A DNA stretch of 64,000 bases, from assembly GCF_900157385.1 (NCBI RefSeq), contig NZ_LT717698.1, positions 107,312 through 171,311 of the forward strand. The letters run 5' to 3'. Both the position numbers and the translations under genes were made by a program. This stretch comes from Mycobacterium terramassiliense (GTDB lineage: Bacteria; Actinomycetota; Actinomycetes; Mycobacteriales; Mycobacteriaceae). Within the stretch, counting starts at the first letter, position 1; each line of letters begins with the position of its first letter. Under the pieces are notes generated by a model. That model saw nothing but the letters and a program-made list of their open reading frames with translations. It did no database searches and was not told the DNA's origin. Positions 26,028-34,541 of this stretch are shown in pieces.

Positions 26028-26222
26028 CGGCAGACGTCGAATGTTGCACACGCCGGCGTCGACCTGGGCGGTCGGCGATACCGGTTGCGCTGGCCGCGCG
26101 AGCAGTCCCTCGCAGATGACATGGCCGAGTGCGACGTCCTGGAGCCGGACGGTGCGCGCGCCGGTGTGATCCTGTCGTGCCAGGCCCGGCCGGCCGGCGC
26201 GGAACTGCGCGTCGAATTCTGA
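26028..26222 (+). pseudogene. Relic of a KshB-type ferredoxin reductase C-terminal 2Fe-2S domain
   Basis: In the 413-base gap between the BVMO and the HsaA-like gene, one plus-strand frame reads AGVDLGGRRYRLRWPREQSL, the opening of a plant-type ferredoxin domain, and then jumps straight to DMAECDVLEP...VILSCQARPAGAELRVEF and a stop, the typical ending. The middle loop that should carry three cluster cysteines is missing, and no FAD/NAD domain precedes it. This looks like a gene remnant with a 5' loss and an internal deletion. The original was probably the electron donor of an oxygenase in this island. The rest of the gap holds only the BVMO promoter. Confidence 0.65.
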
Positions 26223-26315
26223 CGGCTTTTGCGTCCGCTCATCGGGAACGCCTTTGGGTCGGGCAGGAACTGCGGTAGACCATTACTACGCCCCCCCACA
26301 CGTAAGGACGACGAG

Positions 26316-27500
26316 ATGAGCGAGCGGGTACTCGACCGGGTAATGGCCATGGCCGACCAGTTGCGCGACCAGGCCGCCGAAGCCGAAAGGATCGGCCGGC
26401 TCACCGACGACAGCGTCAAGCTGATGAAGGGCGCCGGCCTGATCCGGATGCTGCAGACCAAGCAGTACCAGGGGTTCGAGGTGCACCCCCGCGAGTTCGC
26501 CGAAACAACGATGGCCACCGCGGCGCTGGACCCGGCGGCCGGCTGGATCGTTGGCGTGGTCGGCGTGCACCCCTACCAGCTGGCCTACGCGGACCCGAAG
26601 GTGGCCGCCGAGATCTGGGCCGACGACGTCGACACCTGGATGGCGTCCCCGTACGCACCGCAGGGGGTGGCCAAGCCCGTCGACGGCGGCTACATCTTCA
26701 ACGGCCGCTGGCAGTTCAGCTCGGGCACCGACCACTGCGACTGGATCATCCTGGGCGCGATGCTCGGCAACGAGCAGGGCATCCCGCTGATGCCGCCCCA
26801 GATGCTGCACATGATCCTGCCGCGTAAGGACTACGAGATCGTCGAGGATTCGTGGAATGTGGTGGGGCTGCGCGGGACAGGCTCCAAGGACGTCATCGTC
26901 AAAGACGCGTTCGTCCCGGCCTACCGCACCATGGATGCGACGAAGGTGATGGACGGCACCGCCCAGCGCGAGGCCGGCATGACCGAGCCGCTGTACCTGA
27001 TGCCGTGGTCGACGATGTTCCCGCTGGGCATCTCGGCGGCCACCATCGGCATCGCGGAGGGGGCGCTCGCCGCGCACCTGGACTACCAGCGTGAGCGCGT
27101 CGGCGCGACCGGAACCGCGATCAAGGACGACCCCTACGTCATGCACGCCATCGGCGAGGCCGCCGCCGACATCAACGCCGCACGCCAGGAATTGCTGGCC
27201 AACGCCGACCGCATCTACGACATGGTGGCCGCAGGCAAGGAGGTGTCGTTCGCGGACCGCGCCGCCGGTCGCCGCACCCAGGTTCGCGCCGTGTGGCGCG
27301 CGGTCGCGGCGGTCGACGAAATATTCGCCCGCTCGGGTGGCAACGCGGCGCGAATGGACAAGCCGCTGCAGCGCTACTGGCGCGATGTGCACGTCGGCCA
27401 TCTGCATGCCATTCACGTTCCCGGCACCACCTACCACGCGTCGGCGCTCAGTTCGCTGGGCATCGATCCGCCCGAGGGTCCGCTGCGGGCCCTGATTTAG
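26316..27500 (+). CDS. HsaA-like flavin-dependent hydroxylase (acyl-CoA dehydrogenase fold)
   Basis: 394 residues, the same length as HsaA. The acyl-CoA dehydrogenase fold is visible, with AALDPAAGWIVGVVGVHPYQLAYAD, GRWQFSSGTDHCDWIILG, DSWNVVGLRGTGSKDVIV and the late QRYWRDVHVGHLHA, all closely paralleling HsaA (3-HSA 4-hydroxylase). Such group D monooxygenases use reduced flavin from a separate reductase (HsaB); none is intact nearby. ATG behind AAGGA. Eight bases separate it from the extradiol dioxygenase gene, so ortho-hydroxylation of a phenol followed by meta-cleavage is the likely sequence. Confidence 0.88.
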   Translation: MSERVLDRVMAMADQLRDQAAEAERIGRLTDDSVKLMKGAGLIRMLQTKQYQGFEVHPREFAETTMATAALDPAAGWIVGVVGVHPYQLAYADPKVAAEIWADDVDTWMASPYAPQGVAKPVDGGYIFNGRWQFSSGTDHCDWIILGAMLGNEQGIPLMPPQMLHMILPRKDYEIVEDSWNVVGLRGTGSKDVIVKDAFVPAYRTMDATKVMDGTAQREAGMTEPLYLMPWSTMFPLGISAATIGIAEGALAAHLDYQRERVGATGTAIKDDPYVMHAIGEAAADINAARQELLANADRIYDMVAAGKEVSFADRAAGRRTQVRAVWRAVAAVDEIFARSGGNAARMDKPLQRYWRDVHVGHLHAIHVPGTTYHASALSSLGIDPPEGPLRALI

Positions 27501-27508
27501 GAGTAGCC

Positions 27509-28417
27509 ATGACCGACCTGAAAAGCCTTGGCTACATCACCATTTCGACCAACGACATCGATCGCTGGCGTCGGTTCGCCTTCGGCGTCCTCGGTTTCGC
27601 GGAGGGCAAGGGACCCGACCCGTCGGCGTTGTACCTGCGGATGGACGAGCGCGCGGCCCGGCTCATCGTCGTTCCCGGCGAGACCGACCGGGTGCTCACC
27701 ATCGGCTGGGAGGTGCGCGACCGCCCGGCCCTGCAACGAGTCAAAGCGACACTCGACGGGGCCGGCGTGCCGTTCAAACAGCTGTCCAACGAGGACGCCG
27801 AGACCCGCCGGGTGGAAGAGGTCATCACCTTCGACGACCCGGCCGGCACGACGGTCGAGGTGTTCCACGGCGCGGTGCTCGACCACAGCCCGGTGATCAC
27901 GCCGTTCGGCGCAAGGTTCGTCACCGGCGACCAGGGCCTGGGTCATGTCGTGGTGCCCGCCATGGATCCCAACGGCCTGTTCGACTTCTATACCGAGGTG
28001 TTGGGTTTCCGTTCCCGCGGCGCGTTCCGGGTGCCGTTGCCCAAGGAGTTCGGCCCGATTCGGGTCCGCTTCCTCGGCATCAACGAACGCCACCACAGCA
28101 TGGCGATCGTCCCCGCCATGCATCAGCGCGATCCGCGGCTGGTCCACATCATGGTGGAGGTCGACACCCTCGATGCGGTGGGCCGGGCGCTGGACCGCGT
28201 GAACGCCGAAGGCTTCCAGCTGTCGTCCACCCTGGGGCGCCACACCAACGACAAGATGGTGTCGTTCTATGTCCGAGCGCCCGGTGACTGGGACATCGAG
28301 TTCGGCACCGACGGCATGCGCGTCGACGAAACCTATTACACCGCCGAGGAAATCACCGCCGACAGCTACTGGGGCCACCAGTGGACCGGCGAGATGCCTG
28401 CCGCGATGAAGCCATGA
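27509..28417 (+). CDS. Type I extradiol dioxygenase (HsaC/BphC-like)
   Basis: 302 residues in two vicinal-oxygen-chelate halves, as in HsaC. The Fe(II) facial triad is visible: H146 in QGLGHVVVPAMD, a second His in DPRLVHIMVEV (about 215), and the Glu in PGDWDIEFGTDG (about 268). It cleaves a catechol ring beside the hydroxyls. TAGGAG precedes the ATG, and the stop overlaps the next ATG (ATGA). Probable substrate: the catechol made by the HsaA-like enzyme. The exact ring system is unknown. Confidence 0.91.
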   Translation: MTDLKSLGYITISTNDIDRWRRFAFGVLGFAEGKGPDPSALYLRMDERAARLIVVPGETDRVLTIGWEVRDRPALQRVKATLDGAGVPFKQLSNEDAETRRVEEVITFDDPAGTTVEVFHGAVLDHSPVITPFGARFVTGDQGLGHVVVPAMDPNGLFDFYTEVLGFRSRGAFRVPLPKEFGPIRVRFLGINERHHSMAIVPAMHQRDPRLVHIMVEVDTLDAVGRALDRVNAEGFQLSSTLGRHTNDKMVSFYVRAPGDWDIEFGTDGMRVDETYYTAEEITADSYWGHQWTGEMPAAMKP

Positions 28418-29877
28418 CACCCGAGCGGGACGTCACGCCCATCGCGGCGTCGTCGATCGCGTCATGGGATCAGGAGGCCGACGTCGTCATCGCCGGCTAC
28501 GGCGTCGCCGGCGCCGCCGCGGCCGTGGAGGCGGCCCGCTCCGGCGCCGACGTGTTGGTCCTGGAGCGCACCGGGTCCTGGGGCGGCGCCGCGGCGATGG
28601 CCGGCGGCTTCATCTATCTCGGCGGCGGCACGCCGCTGCAAAAGGCCTGCGGTTTCACCGATTCCGTCGAGAACATGGCGGCCTTCCTCAATGTCGCGAT
28701 GGGGCCCGGTGCCGACGAGGACCGGATCGCCGACTACTGCGCCGGCAGTGTCGCCCACTTCGAGTGGCTCGTCGGTTGCGGGGTGCCGTTCAAGGCGGAG
28801 TTCTTCTCCGAACCGGGCTGGGAACCGATGGGCGACCAGGGCCTGATGTACAGCGGCGGCGAAAACGCGTACCCGTTCAACACGATTGCCGCGCCGGCCC
28901 CGCGCGGTCACGTCCCGCAGATGTCGAACAAGAAGCAGGGCGAGGCCAGCGCGGGCTACATGCTGATGAAGCCGCTCGTCGAGACGGCCGCCGCGGCCGG
29001 CGCACGGGCGCTCTACGACGTGCGGGTGCAGCGCCTGATCGTCGAATCCGACGGCAGGGTCGTCGGAATTCACGCCCGTCGGTACGGCAACGACATAGCG
29101 GTCCGGGCCCGGAGCGGTGTCGTCCTCGCGACCGGCAGCTTCGCCTACAACGATGCGATGGTGGCGCGGTACGCTCCGCGGATCGCCGGGCGCCCGGCCG
29201 CGTCCATCGAGCAGCACGACGGCCAGGCCATCCGGATGGCGCAGGCGCTGGGCGCCGACCTGGCCCACATGGACGCCACCGAGGTGGCGATCTTCATCGA
29301 TCCGCAGCAACTGGTGCGGGGCATCCTGGTCAACGGCCGCGGGCAGCGCTACGTCGCCGAGGACACCTACCCGGGGCGGATCGGGCAGCTCACGCTGTAC
29401 CAGCAGGACAACGTCGCGTACCTGATCATCGACGACGACGCGCAGCAGGAGGCGATGGCCTCGTGGTCGCCCAAGTTCATGCTCCGGCCGGCGACCTGGG
29501 TGGCCGACAACGTGGCCGACCTGGAGCGCGACATGGGCCTGGCGCCCGGGTCGCTGCAGGCCACCGTCGCCTACAACGAGGCCGCCGCCCGCGGCGAGGA
29601 TCCGCTCCTGCACAAGAAACCCGAGTGGCTCAAGCCGATCGGCTCGCCCCTCGGCGCGATCGATTTGCGCGAGAACACCGGCGGTTTCACCTTGGGCGGC
29701 CTGGCCACCACGTTGGATGCGGCGGTGCTGCACGTCAGCGGTGAGCCCATCCCGGGGCTCTTCGCCGCGGGTCGATCGACCGCCGGGCTGGCCGCCTGGG
29801 GATACGCCAGCGGCGTCTCGCTCGGCGACGGCAGCTTCTACGGCCGCCGCGCGGGCCGGTCCGCCGCCAAGGGCTGA
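28414..29877 (+). CDS. FAD-dependent oxidoreductase of the KstD/fumarate-reductase family
   Basis: 487 residues. DVVIAGYGVAGAAAAVEAARSGADVLVLER is the FAD site; GGAAAMAGGFIYLGGGTPLQKACGF and the C-terminal GLFAAGRSTAGLAAWGYASGVSLGDGSFYGRRAG complete the flavoprotein domain. It belongs to the group containing 3-ketosteroid delta1- and delta4-dehydrogenases, but it lacks the longer cap of true KstD (compare 44888). Coupled by ATGA to the extradiol dioxygenase gene. Likely desaturates or reduces a ring ketone in the same pathway. Confidence 0.87.
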   Translation: MTPERDVTPIAASSIASWDQEADVVIAGYGVAGAAAAVEAARSGADVLVLERTGSWGGAAAMAGGFIYLGGGTPLQKACGFTDSVENMAAFLNVAMGPGADEDRIADYCAGSVAHFEWLVGCGVPFKAEFFSEPGWEPMGDQGLMYSGGENAYPFNTIAAPAPRGHVPQMSNKKQGEASAGYMLMKPLVETAAAAGARALYDVRVQRLIVESDGRVVGIHARRYGNDIAVRARSGVVLATGSFAYNDAMVARYAPRIAGRPAASIEQHDGQAIRMAQALGADLAHMDATEVAIFIDPQQLVRGILVNGRGQRYVAEDTYPGRIGQLTLYQQDNVAYLIIDDDAQQEAMASWSPKFMLRPATWVADNVADLERDMGLAPGSLQATVAYNEAAARGEDPLLHKKPEWLKPIGSPLGAIDLRENTGGFTLGGLATTLDAAVLHVSGEPIPGLFAAGRSTAGLAAWGYASGVSLGDGSFYGRRAGRSAAKG

Positions 29878-29930
29878 CACTCTTTTCTGTTCTGCGCGCG
29901 GGCTTCCGACAACTCCTGAAGGAATGAGCC

Positions 29931-30377
29931 ATGGACAGCGATCGACTGCAAGTTTTGTTGGACGAGCGAGACATCGAGCGAACGCTGAAGCAGTTTGCCC
30001 GCGCGATGGACGACCGAGATTGGACCGCAGTGGCCGACATCCTGGCCGAGGACGCCGAGGGCGACTTCGGAACCGGACGTCTGCACGGAAGCGCGGCGAT
30101 CGTCGAGCTGATCCGTGGGTATCTCGACAATTGCGGTCCGACCCAACACCTGCTGGGCAACGTCGTCGTCGAGGTCGACGGGGACACCGCGATCAGTCGC
30201 GCCTACGTCCATGACGTTCACCTGAGATCGGATGCCGACCCCTTGTGCCGGTTCTACACGCTCGGCGACTACACGGACACGTGGCAGCGCCGCCCCGACC
30301 GGTCGTGGCGCCTCAAAGAACGGATCAAAACCAACCGGGCGCACGTCGGCGCACTCGACATCTTCCGGGGGGCGTGA
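29931..30377 (+). CDS. SnoaL-like (NTF2-fold) protein
   Basis: 148 residues, ATG after GAAGGAATGAG. RDIERTLKQFARAMDDRDWTAVADILAEDAEGDFGTGRLHG matches SnoaL_4; the rest gives the curved sheet (HLLGNVVVEVDGDTAISRAYVHDVH). Last gene of the HsaA/HsaC/FAD operon. Role inferred only: isomerase or hydratase of a ring-derived intermediate. Confidence 0.83.
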   Translation: MDSDRLQVLLDERDIERTLKQFARAMDDRDWTAVADILAEDAEGDFGTGRLHGSAAIVELIRGYLDNCGPTQHLLGNVVVEVDGDTAISRAYVHDVHLRSDADPLCRFYTLGDYTDTWQRRPDRSWRLKERIKTNRAHVGALDIFRGA

Positions 30378-30406
30378 CATCTGCCACACGGGTGTGGTAG
30401 AAACGG

Positions 30407-30441
30407 ATATTCCTATTAGGAATATGCCTGCCAGTTATACT
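30407..30441 (+). promoter_or_regulatory. IclR promoter with perfect 19-bp operator
   Basis: ATATTCCTATTAGGAATAT (30407-30425) is a perfect palindrome around a central T and covers the -35 region; TATACT at 30436-30441 is a good -10. The IclR ATG is at 30454 behind GGAGG. A second dyad CCACAC-GG-GTGTGG lies at 30384-30397. The AT-rich palindrome stands out in GC-rich DNA and is almost certainly the IclR site (autoregulation inferred). Confidence 0.7.
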
Positions 30442-30453
30442 CGCGGAGGACCG

Positions 30454-31275
30454 ATGACTTCAGCCGTTAAGACCGTCGAAACCCCCACGGCCGTCATCGA
30501 CCGAATCTCGCTGGTCCTCGCCGCGTTCGACGGACCGGGCCGGCTGACGCTGGCGCAAATCGTGCGTCGCACCGGTTTGCCCCGCTCGTCGGCGCATCGC
30601 ATGCTCGAGCGCCTGGTACAGCTGCGCTGGCTGCGCCGCAGCGGCCGCGACTACGAGCTCGGCATGCGGCTGGTGGAGCTGGGCTCGCTGGCCGTTCACC
30701 AGGACCGCCTGGTGCGGGCGGCCGGCCCCCTGCTGGGCCAATTGCACCGCGCCACAGGGCTTTCCGTGCACTTGGCAGTCCTGGACGGGCCGGACGTCGT
30801 TTACCTGGACAAGATCGGCGACCAGCGGATCCCGACCCGCGTGGGCTGTCGTCAGCCCGCGCACTGCACCGCCGTCGGTAAGGCGATCCTCGCCTACCGC
30901 GACGACGATGCCGAGCTGGATTTGCAGGTGCGCAAGACGAAGTACTCGATCTGCAGTAGTGCGCAGTTGGCCATCGAATTGGCCAAGGTGCGGGCGCACG
31001 GTGTGGCGTTCGAACGGGAAGAGTCGCTGCTCGGATTCGGTTGCGTCGCAGCGCCGATCGGAAGTCCCGATGACGCCGCACACGCGGTCGCCGCGGTCTC
31101 GGTGTGCGGCCCGATGAATCGCATGATGTTCGATCAGCGACTGACCGCCCCCGTACGCATGACCGCGATGGCCATCTGGCGCAACGTCGAAGACGGCCCG
31201 CGGCGAGTCGCGCCGACCCTGCAGCCGCTGCGTCCGCTGCGGCCGGCGACGCGGCCCGCCCTGCAGTACGCGTGA
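30454..31275 (+). CDS. IclR family transcriptional regulator
   Basis: 273 residues. Winged HTH LTLAQIVRRTGLPRSSAHRMLERLVQLRWLRRSGRDYELG, then the IclR effector domain (VYLDKIGDQRIPTRVGCRQPAHCTAVGKAILAY, and FEREESLLGFGCVAAPI). IclR proteins often control aromatic and ring-compound catabolism in response to a pathway metabolite. It lies in the middle of the island, downstream of the HsaA/HsaC operon and coupled by GTGA to a hydrolase. Likely local controller of the island. Confidence 0.92.
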   Translation: MTSAVKTVETPTAVIDRISLVLAAFDGPGRLTLAQIVRRTGLPRSSAHRMLERLVQLRWLRRSGRDYELGMRLVELGSLAVHQDRLVRAAGPLLGQLHRATGLSVHLAVLDGPDVVYLDKIGDQRIPTRVGCRQPAHCTAVGKAILAYRDDDAELDLQVRKTKYSICSSAQLAIELAKVRAHGVAFEREESLLGFGCVAAPIGSPDDAAHAVAAVSVCGPMNRMMFDQRLTAPVRMTAMAIWRNVEDGPRRVAPTLQPLRPLRPATRPALQYA

Positions 31276-32201
31276 CCCTCGATCCGCAGATCGCGCCGCT
31301 CATCGGGGAGTTGGACGCCGGCTTCCCGCCCGTCCACACCATGAGCGGGGCGGAGGCCAGGGCCGTGATTCGGTCGCGGTTCGTGCCGGCGTTCCGCCCC
31401 GAGGCCGTCGCCGATGTCCGCGACCAGGCCATCGCGGGCCCGGGCGGCGAACTCCCGGTCCGGATCTACCGGCCCCCGGGTAACGGCCTGCCGGTGCTGG
31501 TGTACGGGCACGGCGGCGGGTTTGTCTTCTGCGACCTGGACAGTCACGACGGACTGTGCCGCTCTCTCGCTAATCATGTTCCCGCGGTGGTGGTTTCGGT
31601 GGCATACCGGCTTGCACCCGAACATCGTTGGCCGGCCGCGGCCGAGGACCTGTATGCGGCCGTCCAGTGGGCGGCGGACAACGCGTCGAGGTTGGGGGGC
31701 GACCCGGGACGGATCGCGGTGGGCGGCGACAGCGCCGGCGGCAACCTGGCCGCCGTGACCGCACTGATGGCCCGGGACCGCGGCGGGCCCGCACTGGCTG
31801 CACAGTTGCTCCTTTACCCTCTCCTGGCCAGTGATTTCGACACCGCGTCGTACCAACTATTCGGCAGCGGTTACTACAATCCGAAGCCGGCGTTGCAGTG
31901 GTACTGGGATCAGTACGTGCCGTCCGAAGCTGACCGAGCGCACCCGTACGCCACACCGCGCAACGCCGACCTGCACGGCCTGCCGCGAGCAGTGATGGTG
32001 ACCGCCGGGCACGATCCCCTGCGAGACGAGGCGCTGGACTATGCGACCGCGCTCGCGACTGCCGGGGTACCCGTCGCGCGAGCCCATTTCGATGGTGCCG
32101 TGCACGGTTTCATGACCATGCCGATGTTGGACATTGCGCAGGAAGCCCGTCGGCGCGCAAGCGCGGAGCTCGGCGCTGCATTGCGGTCGCCGCATGGCTG
32201 A
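31272..32201 (+). CDS. HSL-family alpha/beta hydrolase
   Basis: 309 residues. YGHGGGFVFCDLDSHDG (HGGG oxyanion loop), VGGDSAGGNLAAVTAL (nucleophile), GHDPLRDEA (acid) and FDGAVHGFMTM (His) are complete. GTG overlaps the IclR stop (GTGA). In a BVMO-rich region an esterase or lactonase is expected to hydrolyse the Baeyer-Villiger product; that role is inferred. Confidence 0.9.
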   Translation: MTLDPQIAPLIGELDAGFPPVHTMSGAEARAVIRSRFVPAFRPEAVADVRDQAIAGPGGELPVRIYRPPGNGLPVLVYGHGGGFVFCDLDSHDGLCRSLANHVPAVVVSVAYRLAPEHRWPAAAEDLYAAVQWAADNASRLGGDPGRIAVGGDSAGGNLAAVTALMARDRGGPALAAQLLLYPLLASDFDTASYQLFGSGYYNPKPALQWYWDQYVPSEADRAHPYATPRNADLHGLPRAVMVTAGHDPLRDEALDYATALATAGVPVARAHFDGAVHGFMTMPMLDIAQEARRRASAELGAALRSPHG

Positions 32202-32550
32202 CGGCGAAGTCTTCGTGATCGACCGCGTGGTCACCAAGCCGGGGTGTGCGCGGCGGTTCGTCGACACCTACCTCGCCGAGTACGCCCCGGGTGCGCGGGA
32301 TCGCGGGATGACGCTGCGCGACGTCCTGGTGAGCCCGCCAATCTGGTTCGACGAATCCGAAGAGCAGGTCAACACCGTCACCATCACCTGGACACTGCCC
32401 AGCGCACAGGCGTGGTGGCAGATGACGTGGCAAGGCCGGACGGATCCGGCGCTCGGCGAGTGGTGGACGCGGGTCGGTGCCCTGATCGTCGACCGGTCCA
32501 GGTCGTTCGCGGCGGCAGCCGCAGACGTGGACGGGCTCTGCGATGTATAG
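32194..32550 (+). CDS. NIPSNAP/Dabb-like ferredoxin-fold protein
   Basis: 118 residues. FVIDRVVTKPGCARRFVDTYLAEYAPGARDRGM followed by NTVTITWTLPSAQAWWQM resembles the dimeric alpha-beta barrel (NIPSNAP-like) fold. Overlaps the hydrolase stop by eight bases and the next gene by eight bases (shared ATGTATAG), so three genes are tightly coupled. Similar folds act as small monooxygenases or cyclases, but no catalytic residues can be assigned. Confidence 0.62.
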   Translation: MADGEVFVIDRVVTKPGCARRFVDTYLAEYAPGARDRGMTLRDVLVSPPIWFDESEEQVNTVTITWTLPSAQAWWQMTWQGRTDPALGEWWTRVGALIVDRSRSFAAAAADVDGLCDV

Positions 32551-33178
32551 CGTGACCCGGCTGATCGATGTGGCCGAGCCGGACCGCGACCGGATGGTTG
32601 CCGCACTGCGCGGCGCGGCTTCCGGCGCCGGCGCGCTGGGTTGGGTGGTAGAACCCACGCTGCGGGGTTCGCGCAACGGCGGCGACATCATCGCCCACCT
32701 CCGGTTCGCCTCCAAGGGCCAATGGGATCGGGCCGCGGCCTGTTTCGGCGAGGCATTGGACGATCCCGCGATCGGCCGGGTGAACGGTGCTGCCTACTCG
32801 GGACTCCCCGTGCACCGAGCCCAGAAGCCCGGAACCGTATACCGGGCGCTGCTGTTAAGCGTGCAGCCCGACACGGATCAGGCCACCGTCGCCCGTTTCG
32901 AGGCTGAGCTGCAACTGATGCCGCAGTACGTGCGCACCATCACCGACTGGCAGCTGAGCAGGGTCGAGCAGGCGACCGGCGCGTCGGCGTGGACCCACGT
33001 ATTCGAACAACTTTTCACCGACCAGGACGGGCTGATGGGGCCGTATCTGATGCATCCGATCCACTGGGCGGTGGTGGACCGCTGGTTCGATCCCGAATGT
33101 CCTGACGTCGTTGTGCGCGACCGCGTCTGCCACAGCTTCTGCCGGAGCGACGCGGCAGTTCTGCGGCTGGGCGGCTAA
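32543..33178 (+). CDS. Dimeric alpha-beta barrel (Dabb-like) protein
   Basis: 211 residues, consistent with two tandem alpha-beta barrel units (about 1-100: MYSVTRLIDVAEPDRDR; about 95-205: YRALLLSVQPDTDQATVARFEAELQLMPQYV, with WTHVFEQLFTDQDGLMGPYLMHPIHWAVVDRWF typical of Dabb domains). Translationally coupled to the preceding NIPSNAP-like gene. Function unknown; possibly cyclisation or isomerisation of a reactive intermediate. Confidence 0.66.
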   Translation: MYSVTRLIDVAEPDRDRMVAALRGAASGAGALGWVVEPTLRGSRNGGDIIAHLRFASKGQWDRAAACFGEALDDPAIGRVNGAAYSGLPVHRAQKPGTVYRALLLSVQPDTDQATVARFEAELQLMPQYVRTITDWQLSRVEQATGASAWTHVFEQLFTDQDGLMGPYLMHPIHWAVVDRWFDPECPDVVVRDRVCHSFCRSDAAVLRLGG

Positions 33179-33185
33179 CCACACA

Positions 33186-33623
33186 ATGCGCCACTCCATT
33201 CGCCTCGAACGGGCATGCGCGGCGCCGCCCGCGCTCGTCTACGACATCCTCATCGACGTCGAGCGGTGGCCGGAATGGCTCTCCGGGGCGCGCAGCGCCG
33301 GTTGGGAGAAGTCGGACACTTCCGGCACCCGCGTGGGGGCCATCCGCCGAATCGTCGTCAGCGGCTTGATCATGCGGGAGGAGATCCTCGTTGACGACCG
33401 GCCGCACCACCATGCGTACCGCATCGTGTCCGGAATCCCGGTGACCGACCATCGCGCCGATGTTCACATCCGCGAGCAGGCCGGCGGATCGCTCATTGTC
33501 TGGCGGGCGAGGTTCCGTTCGCGGATTCCCCTGGCGGGGCCGTTGATGTGGTTGCTGCTCCGCGCAAGCATGCCCCGCATGGCGGCCGATTTGGCCAGAG
33601 GAGCGGAGCGCCGAGCTAGCTGA
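33186..33623 (+). CDS. SRPBCC (START-like) polyketide-cyclase/dehydrase family protein
   Basis: 145 residues. MRHSIRLERACAAPPALVYDILIDVERWPEWLSGARSAGWE is the SRPBCC opening, with IRRIVVSGLIMREEILVDDRPHHHAYRI and a C-terminal helix that lines a hydrophobic pocket. It follows the Dabb gene by seven bases. Binds a hydrophobic ligand; may be a cyclase, aromatase or lipid carrier. Convergent with the SDR gene at 33654. Confidence 0.8.
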   Translation: MRHSIRLERACAAPPALVYDILIDVERWPEWLSGARSAGWEKSDTSGTRVGAIRRIVVSGLIMREEILVDDRPHHHAYRIVSGIPVTDHRADVHIREQAGGSLIVWRARFRSRIPLAGPLMWLLLRASMPRMAADLARGAERRAS

Positions 33624-33653
33624 TCGGCGATATACGCCGGCGCGCGTGTCGCG

Positions 33654-34541
33654 TCAGATTCCCGTGGGGCAGATGTTCGGGTTGGCGGTCGCCGGCGGCT
33701 GCAACGGCGGCAACACCGTCGTGCCGTCGAGACTGCGCACCGGCAACTGCTGCGAGAAGGGGTAGTGCAGGCTGAACGCAACCAAGCCGGTGCGTGCCGC
33801 GGCGGGCAGGTGGCACATCGCCAGCACCGTCTCGGCCAGGTACTCCACCGGCTCGGTCGGAAAAGTGTCCGGGATCAGCTGCGCGGCACCGGGTGTACGG
33901 ACCGCCGTCGATGGCCCAACGCAATTGACCGCGATATTCGCGTCGAGCAGTTCGGCGGCCACCCCCTGCGTGAACCGGTGCAGCGCGGCCTTCATGGACG
34001 CGTAAATCACATCGCCCGAGGTCTTGTTGTATTCCCGGTACGGCCGCACCGGGGCCACGCCGGTGACCGAGCCAATGTTGACGATCCAGCCGGCGCCTTG
34101 CTCGCGCATGTGTGGCACGGCAGATTTCGTCAGGACGAACGGCACCCGCAGATAGTGCTCCACGGTGCGGTCGAACGTTTCCAGGCTCATCTGTTCGACC
34201 GGCGAGTAGTCGGCGAAACCTGCGTTGTTGACCAGGATGTCGATGCGCCCGGTGCGGTCGAGCACCGCGTCGACCAACCCGTCGCGCTCTTCGGCGTCCT
34301 CCAGGTTGGCCGCGACGCCGAACGCCTGCCCCCCGGCGGCCTCGATCAGGCCGACCGTCTCGGCGATAGTGCCCGGTAGCGCGGAGGTAGTTCCGGACCG
34401 CGTCGACAACGACGGCGCGTGCGACCGCGCTGTCACCGCCACCGTGGCGCCCTCGGCCGCCAGCCGCTGGGCGATCGCCCGGCCGATTCCCCTGCTACTG
34501 CCCGTCACCAAAGCCGTTCTGCCGGAAAGTAATCGGCTCAT
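33654..34541 (-). CDS. Short-chain dehydrogenase/reductase
   Basis: 295 residues. TGSSRGIGRAIAQRLAAEGATVAVTARS (Rossmann; ARS after beta-2 favours NADP), NNAGFADYSPVE, catalytic Ser in NIGSVTGV and Tyr-Lys in DVIYASMKAAL. The C-terminus is extended by about 30 residues ending NICPTGI. Its ATG overlaps the stop of the interrupted BVMO gene (ATGA), so expression probably depended on that operon. Confidence 0.86.
   Translation of the reverse strand: MSRLLSGRTALVTGSSRGIGRAIAQRLAAEGATVAVTARSHAPSLSTRSGTTSALPGTIAETVGLIEAAGGQAFGVAANLEDAEERDGLVDAVLDRTGRIDILVNNAGFADYSPVEQMSLETFDRTVEHYLRVPFVLTKSAVPHMREQGAGWIVNIGSVTGVAPVRPYREYNKTSGDVIYASMKAALHRFTQGVAAELLDANIAVNCVGPSTAVRTPGAAQLIPDTFPTEPVEYLAETVLAMCHLPAAARTGLVAFSLHYPFSQQLPVRSLDGTTVLPPLQPPATANPNICPTGI

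Noticed and set aside
28462..29880. Long minus-strand open frame opposite the FAD oxidoreductase
   Set aside because: No motif, no ribosome-binding site, and the plus-strand protein has an intact FAD domain.
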